The notes under the pieces are model-generated. The model did no database searches and was not told the origin of the DNA. It saw only the letters and a program-made list of their open reading frames with translations. The position numbers and the translations under genes are program-made. Below are positions 35,712 through 45,135 of a stretch of 64,000 bases of DNA, piece after piece. Numbering within the stretch: position 1 is the first letter of the stretch; each line of letters begins with the position of its first letter. Source of the stretch: Pontibacter oryzae (GTDB lineage Bacteria; Bacteroidota; Bacteroidia; Cytophagales; Hymenobacteraceae); the NCBI RefSeq assembly GCF_003576375.1, contig NZ_QWGE01000001.1, positions 310,001 to 374,000 on the forward strand, read 5' to 3'.

Positions 35712-35832
35712 AGGTTAAGCTTTGGTGCTGTGAGTTCCATCATACTTTTAAAGCACGAGCAAGTATAAACACAACTGCAAACCCTAAAGACAATAACAAT
35801 CAGCAACTAACAATTACCAATGAAAATTAAGC

Positions 35833-36261
35833 TTAGCCCACAAACCTGGCCCTTTGCTCGGGGCTGGGTAGCAGGCAGCTTTGGTTGCGGCCGGCTACTT
35901 TGTAGCGGTTACGGGCTACAAAGCGGTACACAAAATCGCGGAAAGATAAAGGAATAATCCGGAAAACCGAAAGCATGGACAAGGGAAAATCGAGGTGGCG
36001 GGCAAGGCGCAACACCGCTTCAGACTCAGCGTACAGCTTTCCGTTTTCAAAGAAAAGTATGGAGTCGGGCAACGGATCGGGGCGCTTCTTTTTGGAAACC
36101 AGGGCCTCCAGCGCACCAGATTGCAGTGCAGCAAAGTATAAGTTGTGCTGGCTGTTATACTCTAAAACCAGCTGCACGCTGGCCTGGCAAAAGCCGCAGG
36201 TTCCGTCGTAAAACACGATTGGTTTGCCCTGCAGCTGCTCCAGGTTATGGTTTGTTATCAT
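35833..36261 (-). CDS. DCC-family thiol-disulfide oxidoreductase
   Basis: A 142-aa protein of the DCC (DUF393) family: the founding motif FYDGTCGFCQASV near residue 18 carries the CxxC pair, and VARNRYKVAG is the typical C-terminal segment. It probably has a thioredoxin-like redox function in the cytoplasm; the substrate is unknown. Its ATG overlaps the stop of the upstream T9SS protein by 4 bp, so the two are co-transcribed. Confidence 0.88.
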   Translation of the reverse strand: MITNHNLEQLQGKPIVFYDGTCGFCQASVQLVLEYNSQHNLYFAALQSGALEALVSKKKRPDPLPDSILFFENGKLYAESEAVLRLARHLDFPLSMLSVFRIIPLSFRDFVYRFVARNRYKVAGRNQSCLLPSPEQRARFVG

Positions 36262-39029
36262 CTTACAATCTCTACCCAGCCTTTATACTTGGTACGTGCC
36301 TGGGCAGGGTCCAGGGAGTAAAACTCTACTTCAGCTTCATAGTAATAGGTGCCATCCGGCAACCTATTACCGTCTTTATCTACGCCTGCCCAGTTAATAT
36401 AAAGCCCTTCACCGTCAGTTATTGTTCCGCTGTTGTATACTTCCACGCCCCACCGGTTTACCACCTTAAAGCGCATGCTCTTGATAAAGGCTTTCACTTT
36501 TGGCCGGAACACATCGTTCAGGTTATCGCCGTTCGGGGTGATGATGTTGGGAAGTATAAATGAGATACAGTTATCCTTGCACTCCTCGTTGCTAAACGCG
36601 CTTTCGGTGCCGTTAATATCCGTGGCAGTTACTACATAGCAACCGGCAAAAGACTGTAAGTCATTATGCGTATAAGTGGTTGCAGAAGTTGTGTCCAGGC
36701 GCGTGTATTCTGCATCTAGGGATGGCTTGAAGTATATTGTATAGTAGTCTATATCTGCCGTACAATCGCCGGTGATGTTTGGCACCCAGGTTAGCACATT
36801 TTGGTACGGCGGCTGCGTTGGGTTCTGCGCAAACTGGTCACAATCCAGCACATCGAGGCTAAGCTCTGGTGGGCAAACCAGTTTTGGCAGGGTGGCGCAT
36901 ACTTGCTGGCTGTTGTTTAACAACGGAACCGGTAAGCCTTCAACATCATACTTGCCAGCTGTCTGCACATAATAGCAATACTCCGTGCCACGCTGCAGTT
37001 CCTCACCTCCGAATGTGCCTTGGTCGGTGTACGTACCGCTTGTAGCTGAGGCAGATACACTATCAATTAAAGTAAAGGTGCCGTTTATTTCACGGTAGAT
37101 ATAATGCCTCAGAGCACTGTTATCCCATGGCACGTCATATGCCCAGTTAAGTGAGATATTTTTGGCATCATTCCCTTCTGATGGGGTTAAGGTCAGGTAT
37201 ACGCTCGACGCTTCGGAGCTATCGCGTAGCACTGTAGGTTGGCCGCCAGGGGCAGGTGTCTGGTAAAACTCCAGTCGGTAGCGGTAGGCGTTTGCAACTG
37301 TGTTCAGGCCTGAGTCCACAAAAGTAGTGTCGCTCATGTTACGGGTACGCTTCACTTCGGTAAAGCCTGTGCCAGTTTCCTGTCCAACCTTGCGGTATAG
37401 CACATACTCCAGCGGCGGTGTCAGGTTCTGAACGTCCATCGGTTGGCTCCACTTTACGGTAATCTCCCCGTTGGTTTCGTCAGTCTCATCCACCGTGACA
37501 TTTGTTAAGTATGGGATATCCTGATCTATCACAACACAAGCTTCGGCAGAAGCTATACTTTCGCCTCGGCCGAGCGGCGGGAACGTAGCATAGATGATAT
37601 AGCAGTACTCCACACCAGCCTCCAGGCCTGCCCCCTTGTTATTATCAAAGAAAGTAATCTCACCGGTGTTTACTTCGCCAATCAGTACATAGCCTGTTGA
37701 TGCGGGCACGCCTGTCTGGCACTCATCCGGCACAAAGTTGCTTGGTCCTTCGCGGCGGTAAATTCTTATTTTATCGGCATTTTGGCAGATGTAGGGGTCC
37801 CAGGTGAGAGTTACGTTACGGTCTGCGCTGGCGGCTGCCAGGTTTTGCGGTGGCGGACCTACCACACGTATGTTCCATGGTTGTAGGTCGGCCAGGCGCT
37901 TTTCGTTATTTGGCCTAACATCTTCTGCCCTGAACACGACCTGGTACGGTGATTGGCGCACATCCTGGCACGAGGTTGACCATACAAGCTCTCCGGTTGC
38001 AAGGCCTGCGGTTTTAGTAACCTGCCTAAACGTAGCCGGCGGCACAATACCGCTACCTGCCACTGTCAGGTTAATCAGGTCACCATCAGGGTCAGTGGCT
38101 TTAACGATGCCGCGCAAGGTTGTGCCTGCCACCACGCAGGTATCTTTTGGTTCTAACACAGGGGGCCGGTTCTCGTTTTCCTCTACCCTTATCTGCATGT
38201 CGCGCACAACCTCGCCTATTTTAACAGCTCCGCCGTTTGGCCCGCGCCGCCACTCTTCCACAATAAAGGCAATGTTATACTCCCCTTTCACACAGGGAGC
38301 ATCCCAGGTAAGCTGGCCTGTATTTACATCCAACGTAAAGAATGCGGGGCCGCTGGCATTGGAGGTCTGGCACTGAAACGTGTTAGAAGGTATACTGTAG
38401 CCTGGCACCACGGCTATGGAACCGTTTGGCTGCTGGTAGCGCGGGGCAATCAGTTTAAAGGAAAGGCTGTCTCCATCTGCATCGAATGCACCTGGGTTGT
38501 GTACGAATTTACGGTTTATAGCAGCCTTATCGATAGGAGCAACTGTAAGAACCGGTGTGCTGTTAAAGCCGCGCAGCGCATTTATGTCGATTGTAGTAGA
38601 AATGAAGAAAGAGCGCTGATCAGATGGCGGGGCCATGTTAAGAATCCCATTATTACGGTTCTCCCCGATCCAGAAGGTCGTAAAATTTCCGTCAGATGGG
38701 TAAGTATATTCCCACTTAAAAACCTCTTTATCCGTGTCAGCACTAATTGGTGTTACTGAGAGGCGGGGTACTTTAAGGGTGGTTCCTGCTCCTGTAAAAA
38801 TCGTTGCCTCAGGGTCTTCGGCCCCAGAGAAGTGGTTGGTGTAAATAATCATGGTGAAGAAGAAGCGGCGAGGGTTCGGGTTAGGCGTAGTATCCCTCTT
38901 GGCTGTTATGTCTCCTGCTCTAATGTGGGTAGCCTGTACTTCAGCGGAAGCACCCAACAACATCAATATCAACAACACCCATAACAGATTACCACGCAGC
39001 AGATACAGTAGGCGTATAAGGTTTGGCAT
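36258..39029 (-). CDS. Large surface protein with Ig/FN3-like repeats and gliding-motility-type T9SS tail
   Basis: A 923-aa secreted protein. A long N-terminal signal (LLWVLLILMLLGASAEVQA) precedes the conserved start THIRAGDITAKRD. Several beta-sandwich domains of cadherin or FN3 type follow (YNIAFIVEEWRRGPNGG; AASADRNVTLTWDPYIC; EITVKWSQPMDV). The last 90 residues are the gliding motility-associated (type B T9SS) domain: LPNIITPNGDNLNDVF, then VVNRWGVEVYNS, then GTYYYEAEVEF. It is expected at the cell surface as an adhesin or structural protein. About a dozen Cys residues in the middle probably form disulfides. Whether it takes part in gliding is not shown by the tail alone. Confidence 0.9.
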   Translation of the reverse strand: MPNLIRLLYLLRGNLLWVLLILMLLGASAEVQATHIRAGDITAKRDTTPNPNPRRFFFTMIIYTNHFSGAEDPEATIFTGAGTTLKVPRLSVTPISADTDKEVFKWEYTYPSDGNFTTFWIGENRNNGILNMAPPSDQRSFFISTTIDINALRGFNSTPVLTVAPIDKAAINRKFVHNPGAFDADGDSLSFKLIAPRYQQPNGSIAVVPGYSIPSNTFQCQTSNASGPAFFTLDVNTGQLTWDAPCVKGEYNIAFIVEEWRRGPNGGAVKIGEVVRDMQIRVEENENRPPVLEPKDTCVVAGTTLRGIVKATDPDGDLINLTVAGSGIVPPATFRQVTKTAGLATGELVWSTSCQDVRQSPYQVVFRAEDVRPNNEKRLADLQPWNIRVVGPPPQNLAAASADRNVTLTWDPYICQNADKIRIYRREGPSNFVPDECQTGVPASTGYVLIGEVNTGEITFFDNNKGAGLEAGVEYCYIIYATFPPLGRGESIASAEACVVIDQDIPYLTNVTVDETDETNGEITVKWSQPMDVQNLTPPLEYVLYRKVGQETGTGFTEVKRTRNMSDTTFVDSGLNTVANAYRYRLEFYQTPAPGGQPTVLRDSSEASSVYLTLTPSEGNDAKNISLNWAYDVPWDNSALRHYIYREINGTFTLIDSVSASATSGTYTDQGTFGGEELQRGTEYCYYVQTAGKYDVEGLPVPLLNNSQQVCATLPKLVCPPELSLDVLDCDQFAQNPTQPPYQNVLTWVPNITGDCTADIDYYTIYFKPSLDAEYTRLDTTSATTYTHNDLQSFAGCYVVTATDINGTESAFSNEECKDNCISFILPNIITPNGDNLNDVFRPKVKAFIKSMRFKVVNRWGVEVYNSGTITDGEGLYINWAGVDKDGNRLPDGTYYYEAEVEFYSLDPAQARTKYKGWVEIVR

Positions 39030-39183
39030 ATATAGATCGGGTTAGGCAGTAAATATAGGTATAATATTAAACTATTATTTCCAGAAATTATTGTCAACAA
39101 AATGACTTGCTGGGGGTTAGTACAGTACGGGTTTTAAGTCCTACGGATACCAATTTAGATTGATTCAAAATATGAAACCAAAA

Positions 39184-39214
39184 TTGTTTTATAGGAGGTC
39201 GGCATGTACCTTTG
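39184..39214 (+). promoter_or_regulatory. Promoter of the succinate dehydrogenase operon
   Basis: TTG at 39184-39186, a 20-bp spacer, and TACCTTTG at 39207-39214 fit the Bacteroidota promoter. The expected leader is about 36 nt before the sdhC ATG at 39257. Confidence 0.65.
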
Positions 39215-39256
39215 AGAATTAAAAACGCATAATTAATCAAACTTTAACTAATACAG

Positions 39257-39928
39257 ATGAATTGGTTTACTAAAACGTTTTCCAGTACAATCGGACGCAA
39301 GGTTATCATGTCGATCACAGGCTTGTTCCTGTGCTCTTTCCTGGTGATCCACTTGATTGGTAACTTCCAGCTTTTTAAAGACGACGGAGGTCTGGCATTT
39401 AATGTCTACTCAGAGTTTATGGGGCATAACCCGATAATCCGAACCCTGGAAATCGTCCTGTTGCTGGGTTTCGTGTTTCACATCTATGATGCGTTTGTAC
39501 TTACCCGCCGCAACAAAACTGCCCGCCCGGTTGAGTACGCAAATACACGTCCTTCAGAGAATAGCACTTGGTCTTCCCGCAACATGGGCTTGTTAGGTAC
39601 TGTTATACTTGTATTCCTTATCATCCATTTATACAACTTCTTCTGGCGCGCGCGCTTCGGTGATATCCCTGCTGATGCTGACGGTGTAGAAAACCTGTAC
39701 ATGGTTGTGGTTGAGTCGTTTCAGCAGTGGTGGTATGTATTGCTATACGTTGTTGCGATGGCGGCTCTTGCCTTCCACTTGATCCACGGTTTCCAAAGCG
39801 CTTTCCAGACACTGGGCCTTACACATAAAAAGTACACGCCGTTTATCCAGGCTTTCGGTTATGCCTTCTCGGTTCTTATCTGCCTGGGCTTTGCTATCAT
39901 GCCGCTGTACTTTTTCTTTTTCTTTTAA
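39257..39928 (+). CDS. sdhC: Succinate dehydrogenase cytochrome b subunit
   Basis: A 223-aa integral membrane subunit with five hydrophobic helices, of the B-type found in Bacteroidota, where one polypeptide carries the di-haem site and no SdhD is needed. Conserved His residues lie in helices (SFLVIHLIGN, LLGFVFHIYDAF, LVFLIIHLYNFF, ALAFHLIHGFQSAF). It anchors SdhAB and passes electrons to menaquinone. It is first in the sdhCAB operon, 24 bp before sdhA. Confidence 0.94.
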   Translation: MNWFTKTFSSTIGRKVIMSITGLFLCSFLVIHLIGNFQLFKDDGGLAFNVYSEFMGHNPIIRTLEIVLLLGFVFHIYDAFVLTRRNKTARPVEYANTRPSENSTWSSRNMGLLGTVILVFLIIHLYNFFWRARFGDIPADADGVENLYMVVVESFQQWWYVLLYVVAMAALAFHLIHGFQSAFQTLGLTHKKYTPFIQAFGYAFSVLICLGFAIMPLYFFFFF

Positions 39929-39952
39929 TAACATAAACTTTCCATAGTTACT

Positions 39953-41887
39953 ATGATATTAGATTCAAAAATCCCGGAAGGCCCTTTAGCCGAAAAGTGG
40001 GAAAAGCATAAATTTGACATGAAGCTGGTTAACCCAGCTAATAAGCGTAAGTATGATATTATTGTAGTAGGAACTGGCCTTGCCGGTGCATCTGCTGCTG
40101 CAACTTTTGGTGAGCTGGGCTATAACGTAAAAGCGTTCTGCTTCCAGGATTCTCCGCGCCGTGCACACTCTATTGCTGCGCAAGGCGGTATAAACGCTGC
40201 TAAGAACTATCAGAACGATGGTGACTCTGTATTCCGTCTCTTCTATGACACAATTAAAGGCGGTGACTACCGCGCCCGTGAGGCAAACGTTTACCGCCTT
40301 GCCCAAGTATCTGTAAACATCATTGACCAGTGCGTGGCTCAGGGTGTGCCTTTCGCTCGCGAGTATGGTGGTTTGCTGGCTAACCGTTCGTTCGGTGGTG
40401 CCCAGGTATCGCGCACATTCTATGCCCGCGGCCAAACAGGACAGCAGCTACTTCTAGGTGCTTACTCTGCCATGAACCGCCAGATTGCCTACGGTAAAGT
40501 GAAAATGTACCCGCGTACAGAGATGCTTGACCTTGTTACCATTGATGGCCAGGCCCGTGGTATTGTGGTTCGTAACCTGATTACCGGGCAAATCGAATCG
40601 CATAGCGCACACGCTGTGGTGTTAGCAACAGGTGGTTACGGCAACGTGTTCTTCCTTTCTACTAACGCAATGGGCTCTAACGCAACAGCTGCCTGGAGAG
40701 CGCACAAGAAAGGTGCTTTGTTCGCGAACCCTTGCTTCACGCAGATTCACCCAACGTGTATCCCGGTATCTGGTGAGTATCAATCTAAGCTTACCCTGAT
40801 GTCTGAGTCATTGCGTAACGATGGACGTGTTTGGGTACCTAAAACTGTTGAGACAGCTGAAAGACTAAGAAAAGGCGAAATTAGCGTAAACGATATCGCT
40901 GAAGCAGACCGTGATTACTATTTAGAGCGTAAGTATCCAGCCTTCGGCAACCTGGTTCCGCGCGACGTGGCTTCACGTAACGCTAAGCTAGTTTGCGACG
41001 AAGGACGCGGTGTAGGTTCAACTGGCCTGGCCGTTTACCTCGACTTTGCTGATGCCATTAAGCGCGACGGCCAACCAGCTATCGCAGCCAAGTATGGTAA
41101 CCTCTTCGAGATGTATGCAAAAATCACTGACGAGAACCCATACGAACGACCAATGCGCATTTACCCAGCGGTACACTATACTATGGGTGGCCTTTGGGTT
41201 GATTATAACCTAATGACCAACATCCCGGGTCTATACGCTGCTGGTGAGGCTAACTTCTCTGACCACGGCGCCAACCGCTTAGGTGCATCTGCCCTGATGC
41301 AGGGTTTGGCTGACGGTTACTTTGTGTTGCCTTATACTATCGGTGATTACCTGGCTCGCCTACCATACGATAAAGTTTCTGTAGATCATCCAGCCTTCAA
41401 AGAAGCTGAACAAGCTGTGATCGCTAAAAACAACCAGCTGCTCGCCATCAACGGTACGCGCACGGTAGATGATTTCCATAAAGCTTTAGGCCAAATCATG
41501 TGGGATTACTGCGGTATGGCTCGTAATGCTGAAGGACTTACTTTCGCTAAGCAGGAGATTCGCAAACTGCGCGATGAGTTCTGGCGCGATGTGAAGGTAA
41601 CCGGCGTAAACGAGGAACTGAACCAAACCTTGGAGAAAGCTAACCGCGTAGCCGACTTCCTGGAGCTTGGAGAGCTGATGGTAGATGATGCCCTTAACAG
41701 AAGCGAGTCGTGCGGCGGCCACTTCCGTGAGGAATCTCAGACACCGGAAAACGAAGCCCTTCGCGACGACGAGAACTATACTTATGTAGCAGCCTGGGAG
41801 TTTACAGGTGTGGGCAACGAGCCGGTGCTGCATAAGGAAGAGTTAAAGTTCGAAAACGTGAAGCTTACGCAGCGTAGTTATAAGTAA
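39953..41887 (+). CDS. sdhA: Succinate dehydrogenase flavoprotein subunit
   Basis: A 644-aa flavoprotein. The FAD site [12 protein letters not shown], the His for covalent FAD in [15 protein letters not shown], the active-site stretch [12 protein letters not shown] and the Arg-rich [14 protein letters not shown] are present. It oxidises succinate to fumarate in the TCA cycle and complex II. The length fits the B-type family. The spacing to sdhB is unusually long (119 bp) and AT-rich with inverted repeats. Confidence 0.96.
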   Translation: MILDSKIPEGPLAEKWEKHKFDMKLVNPANKRKYDIIVVGTGLAGASAAATFGELGYNVKAFCFQDSPRRAHSIAAQGGINAAKNYQNDGDSVFRLFYDTIKGGDYRAREANVYRLAQVSVNIIDQCVAQGVPFAREYGGLLANRSFGGAQVSRTFYARGQTGQQLLLGAYSAMNRQIAYGKVKMYPRTEMLDLVTIDGQARGIVVRNLITGQIESHSAHAVVLATGGYGNVFFLSTNAMGSNATAAWRAHKKGALFANPCFTQIHPTCIPVSGEYQSKLTLMSESLRNDGRVWVPKTVETAERLRKGEISVNDIAEADRDYYLERKYPAFGNLVPRDVASRNAKLVCDEGRGVGSTGLAVYLDFADAIKRDGQPAIAAKYGNLFEMYAKITDENPYERPMRIYPAVHYTMGGLWVDYNLMTNIPGLYAAGEANFSDHGANRLGASALMQGLADGYFVLPYTIGDYLARLPYDKVSVDHPAFKEAEQAVIAKNNQLLAINGTRTVDDFHKALGQIMWDYCGMARNAEGLTFAKQEIRKLRDEFWRDVKVTGVNEELNQTLEKANRVADFLELGELMVDDALNRSESCGGHFREESQTPENEALRDDENYTYVAAWEFTGVGNEPVLHKEELKFENVKLTQRSYK

Positions 41888-42006
41888 TTGATAGATAATT
41901 AAAAATTAGAGATTAAAGATTAGAAATGAGTGCTACTACTAGATTAGGATAAGCGTCAGGTCTAATGATTTCTAATTCATAATTTATAATTTCTAATTAA
42001 AAAGAA
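41888..42006. repeat. AT-rich inverted-repeat spacer between sdhA and sdhB
   Basis: ATTAGAAAT at 41919-41927 is answered by ATTTCTAAT at 41968-41976 and again at 41989-41997, allowing alternative hairpins in the transcript. No gene is present. Confidence 0.5.
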
Positions 42007-42795
42007 ATGGCTGGAAGTAATCCAAATGCTAAACCAATGGACCTTACGCTAAAGGTTTGGCGCCAAAAAGATAGAAACTCACCAGGTCAGATGGTGACAT
42101 ACCCTCTAAAGGGAATCTCTCCTGATATGTCTTTTCTGGAGATGCTTGATGTTTTAAATGAAGACCTGCTACGCAAAGGCGAAGAGCCAATTGCTTTCGA
42201 CCACGATTGCCGCGAAGGTATTTGCGGTATGTGTAGTTTGTTCATCAATGGCCGTGCACACGGCCCGGAGCGTGGCACAACCACGTGCCAGTTGCATATG
42301 CGCCATTTCTCGCACGGCGAAACTATTACAATAGAGCCTTGGAGAGCTGCTGCCTTCCCGGTGCATAAAGACCTGATTGTTGACCGCTCGGCTTTCGATC
42401 GTATTCAGCAGGCTGGTGGTTACGTGTCTGTAAACACTGGTGGTGTTCCGGATGCAAACGAAATTCCAATCCCTAAATCAATCGCAGATAAGGCTTTTGA
42501 TGCGGCTACTTGCATCGGTTGCGGCGCTTGCGTGGCAGCATGTAAAAATGCGTCGGCAATGCTGTTTGTTTCTGCTAAAGTATCTCAGTTGGCTATGTTG
42601 CCACAGGGTAAAACAGAGCGTAAGACACGTGCTGAGAACATGGTAGCTCAGATGGACATTGAAGGTTTCGGGGCATGTACTAACACAGGAGCTTGCGCTG
42701 CTGAGTGTCCGGTTGGTATCTCTTTGGAAAACATTGCTATGTTAAACAGAGAGTACATGGGCGCGAAACTTACTTCCGAAAACGTAGCTTCTTAA
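42007..42795 (+). CDS. sdhB: Succinate dehydrogenase iron-sulfur subunit
   Basis: A 262-aa electron-transfer subunit. The [2Fe-2S] ligands are in [15 protein letters not shown], the [4Fe-4S] motif is [13 protein letters not shown], and the remaining cluster ligands are in [15 protein letters not shown]. It links the flavin in SdhA to the haems in SdhC. It is the last gene of the operon, followed by a terminator. Confidence 0.96.
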   Translation: MAGSNPNAKPMDLTLKVWRQKDRNSPGQMVTYPLKGISPDMSFLEMLDVLNEDLLRKGEEPIAFDHDCREGICGMCSLFINGRAHGPERGTTTCQLHMRHFSHGETITIEPWRAAAFPVHKDLIVDRSAFDRIQQAGGYVSVNTGGVPDANEIPIPKSIADKAFDAATCIGCGACVAACKNASAMLFVSAKVSQLAMLPQGKTERKTRAENMVAQMDIEGFGACTNTGACAAECPVGISLENIAMLNREYMGAKLTSENVAS

Positions 42796-42814
42796 GCGCG
42801 TTATACTTCCAGAG

Positions 42815-42845
42815 AAGGCGAGGTGCTATGTAAGCGCCTCGCCTT
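42815..42845 (+). terminator. Rho-independent terminator of sdhCAB
   Basis: Stem 42815-42826 pairs with 42834-42845 (12 bp, one G-T), followed by TTTT, 20 bp after the sdhB stop. Confidence 0.85.
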
Positions 42846-42849
42846 TTTT

Positions 42850-43474
42850 ATTTAACCATGTAGTGGCTATCTATACTCGACAAAGCATACTTTGGTGAAG
42901 CCGAACTAACAGAATTGAGACCTAAAAGCTATAAGCTCCTTTAACAATTACTACTGAGATCATACTTACATCAGGCACAAAAAAACCTGCATCTAAGACC
43001 CAAATGGTTATTGAAGTTGAACTATAAGCTACAAACCATTAAGAGAGTAGCATTTCCTATTAGGTTTTAGACATCGCAAAACTCCCCGCAGATTTAACCA
43101 TCTTGGCTTTTTATGAGAACACTGCTAATGAAGCACTAAAAGCTTATCGAGAGAATTACCACTTCTAACAAGTTTTCATTTGCGGTGCCTAAGTATAACT
43201 TTTCGTTTCCGGGTGTATTAGAAGCTCACTCATGGGCTAAACTTACCTGTTAATTTTAGAAATAAAGGGAGCTTAATCTGACTATCACCAGTTATGTAAA
43301 ATAGCAGGCTGTCATTGACCCGTCTTTCAGATATGGGGCATGCACCTGCTGGCAATGCGCCTAAAACTGGCACACATCGTGAAATACATCAATCGCAAGT
43401 AGCTCGCCTCCAAACTCCATGATAAGCTGCTGGATGGATATCTAGAGAAATTGCTTCGTTTTTTATGAAGACCC
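42850..43474. other. Gene-poor region between sdhB and ftsZ
   Basis: About 620 bp without an intact gene. A plus frame around 43066-43167 gives coding-like text (AKLPADLTILAFYENTANEA, ending at a stop) preceded by a stop and without an ATG. Another short open piece near 43318-43401 reads HLLAMRLKLAHIVKYINRK. Both could be relics of lost genes; neither is identifiable. Confidence 0.35.
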
Positions 43475-43530
43475 AAGTATAAAAAGAGAGGGAGCTGTAA
43501 CTTAATGCAGCTCCCTCTCTTTTTATACTT
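43475..43530. terminator. Terminator of the dcw cluster with paired AAGTATA words
   Basis: The 23-bp perfect stem 43475-43497 / 43508-43530 starts with AAGTATA and ends with TATACTT. It lies 16 bp after the ftsZ stop, on the minus-strand exit of the division cluster. Confidence 0.85.
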
Positions 43531-43545
43531 ACTCGTAGGATACGT

Positions 43546-45111
43546 TTAGTCTACATTATCATGCAAGAAACGGTTATCTCCAAGAATTTCATTATCATCG
43601 TTAAGGTTAAAGCGAGAGATATTACGCTCCGATGAGTGCGATACTTTATCCAAGGCTACATTACGACGCAGGTAAGCAGGAACATCCAGCTTTTCCTTTA
43701 TTGCTTCTGAAGTAATCTCCGAGCTCAGCATACGTAGGCGCTCACGACGCTCTTCCGCACGGCGCTGCATCAACTCGCGCTCTTCTGCAAGACGGCGCTC
43801 AGCTTCCTGCTCCCGGTCAGCCTGCGTGGCTTCCTCTCGCTGTGAGTTATAGAAGCTATCATTCTGAGAACTGCCATCCAATTCGAAAACGATACGCTGT
43901 GGCTGTGCTTGTTGTGGCTGCTGCGGTTGCTCAGCCTGACGGCGCGGAGCACTATCGTTAAACCCAGATGACTGTTGTGGCTGTATAGGTGCTTGTGGCG
44001 TTACCACAGGAGCCGGAGCTACTTGTTTAGGCACAAAAGTAGCCACCTCTGGCTCTGGCTTAACAGGCTCCGCTACTTCAATTTTTTTTTGGCTCTCCAA
44101 GTCAAACACCGTTTTCTTTGGCTCAATAATGCTTTCAGCATCGCTGGCAAAACCTGTAGCTATTACCGTTACGCGGATGCTCTGGCCCAATGTTGAGTCA
44201 ATTCCATGACCGAAGATAACTTCAGCTTCCTGTCCGGCTTTATCCTGGATATACTCTGTAATTTCAGTCAGTTCATCCATTTCCAGTTCAGCCTGCTCAC
44301 CAGACATGATAGAAAGAAGGATTTTCTGTGCACCATGAATATCGGTGTTATTGAGCAACGGAGAAGAAAGCGCTTCCTCTGCGGCACGCAGGGCACGGCC
44401 TTCGCCCTCTGTTGTTGCAGAACCCATCACAGCAGCTCCAGAATCTTTCATCACCGTTTTCACGTCTTCAAAGTCGACGTTTACTTCGGCTGTGACTGTT
44501 ATAATCTCAGCGATAGATTTAGCAGCAGTAGTCAGGACATTATCAGCCTTTGCAAAAGCCTCACGGATGGTCAGGTTACCGAACATCTCTCTCAGCTTAT
44601 CGTTCAGGATCACTAGTATCGTATCGCAGTTTTCGCTCAGCTCTTTCACGCCATTTTCTGCAGCAACCTTCTTCTTTTTACCCTCAAAGGCAAAAGGAGC
44701 AGTTACGATACCTACTGTAAGCACGCCAAGTTCTTTGGCTACTTTGGCAATTACCGGAGCGGCACCTGTACCGGTACCACCACCCATACCTGCCGTGATA
44801 AACACCATTTTAGTGTCGTTGCTTAGCATCTCCCGGATTTCTTCTTTACTCTCCAGGGCTGCTTGCTTACCTTTTTCAGGATTAGCACCTGCACCAAGTC
44901 CTTCTGTCAGGTTTTGGCCAATCTGTAACTTGCTTGGCACACCGCTACTTTTCAGCGCCTGTACATCGGTGTTACAGATAATGAATTCAACGTCCTTAAT
45001 CCCTTGGTTATACATGTGGTTAACGGCATTGCTGCCACCACCTCCCACGCCGATCACCTTTATAATAGACTTACCGTTTGCAGGCAAGTCAAATGTGTAT
45101 GCTGATGTCAT
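43546..45111 (-). CDS. ftsZ: Cell division GTPase FtsZ
   Basis: A 521-aa tubulin homologue that polymerises into the Z-ring. Nucleotide motifs VGGGGSNAVNHM, GMGGGTGTGAAPVIA and the T7 region (NVDFEDVKTVM) are intact. After the core (to about 330) comes a long Gln/Glu/Pro-rich linker and a conserved Bacteroidota ending (VPAYLRRNVAL, then NRFLHDNVD), longer than in model FtsZ proteins of about 380 residues. It is the last gene of the dcw cluster, 24 bp after ftsA. Confidence 0.97.
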   Translation of the reverse strand: MTSAYTFDLPANGKSIIKVIGVGGGGSNAVNHMYNQGIKDVEFIICNTDVQALKSSGVPSKLQIGQNLTEGLGAGANPEKGKQAALESKEEIREMLSNDTKMVFITAGMGGGTGTGAAPVIAKVAKELGVLTVGIVTAPFAFEGKKKKVAAENGVKELSENCDTILVILNDKLREMFGNLTIREAFAKADNVLTTAAKSIAEIITVTAEVNVDFEDVKTVMKDSGAAVMGSATTEGEGRALRAAEEALSSPLLNNTDIHGAQKILLSIMSGEQAELEMDELTEITEYIQDKAGQEAEVIFGHGIDSTLGQSIRVTVIATGFASDAESIIEPKKTVFDLESQKKIEVAEPVKPEPEVATFVPKQVAPAPVVTPQAPIQPQQSSGFNDSAPRRQAEQPQQPQQAQPQRIVFELDGSSQNDSFYNSQREEATQADREQEAERRLAEERELMQRRAEERRERLRMLSSEITSEAIKEKLDVPAYLRRNVALDKVSHSSERNISRFNLNDDNEILGDNRFLHDNVD

Positions 45112-45135
45112 GCTAATTTCTCCTGCTCTAATGGG

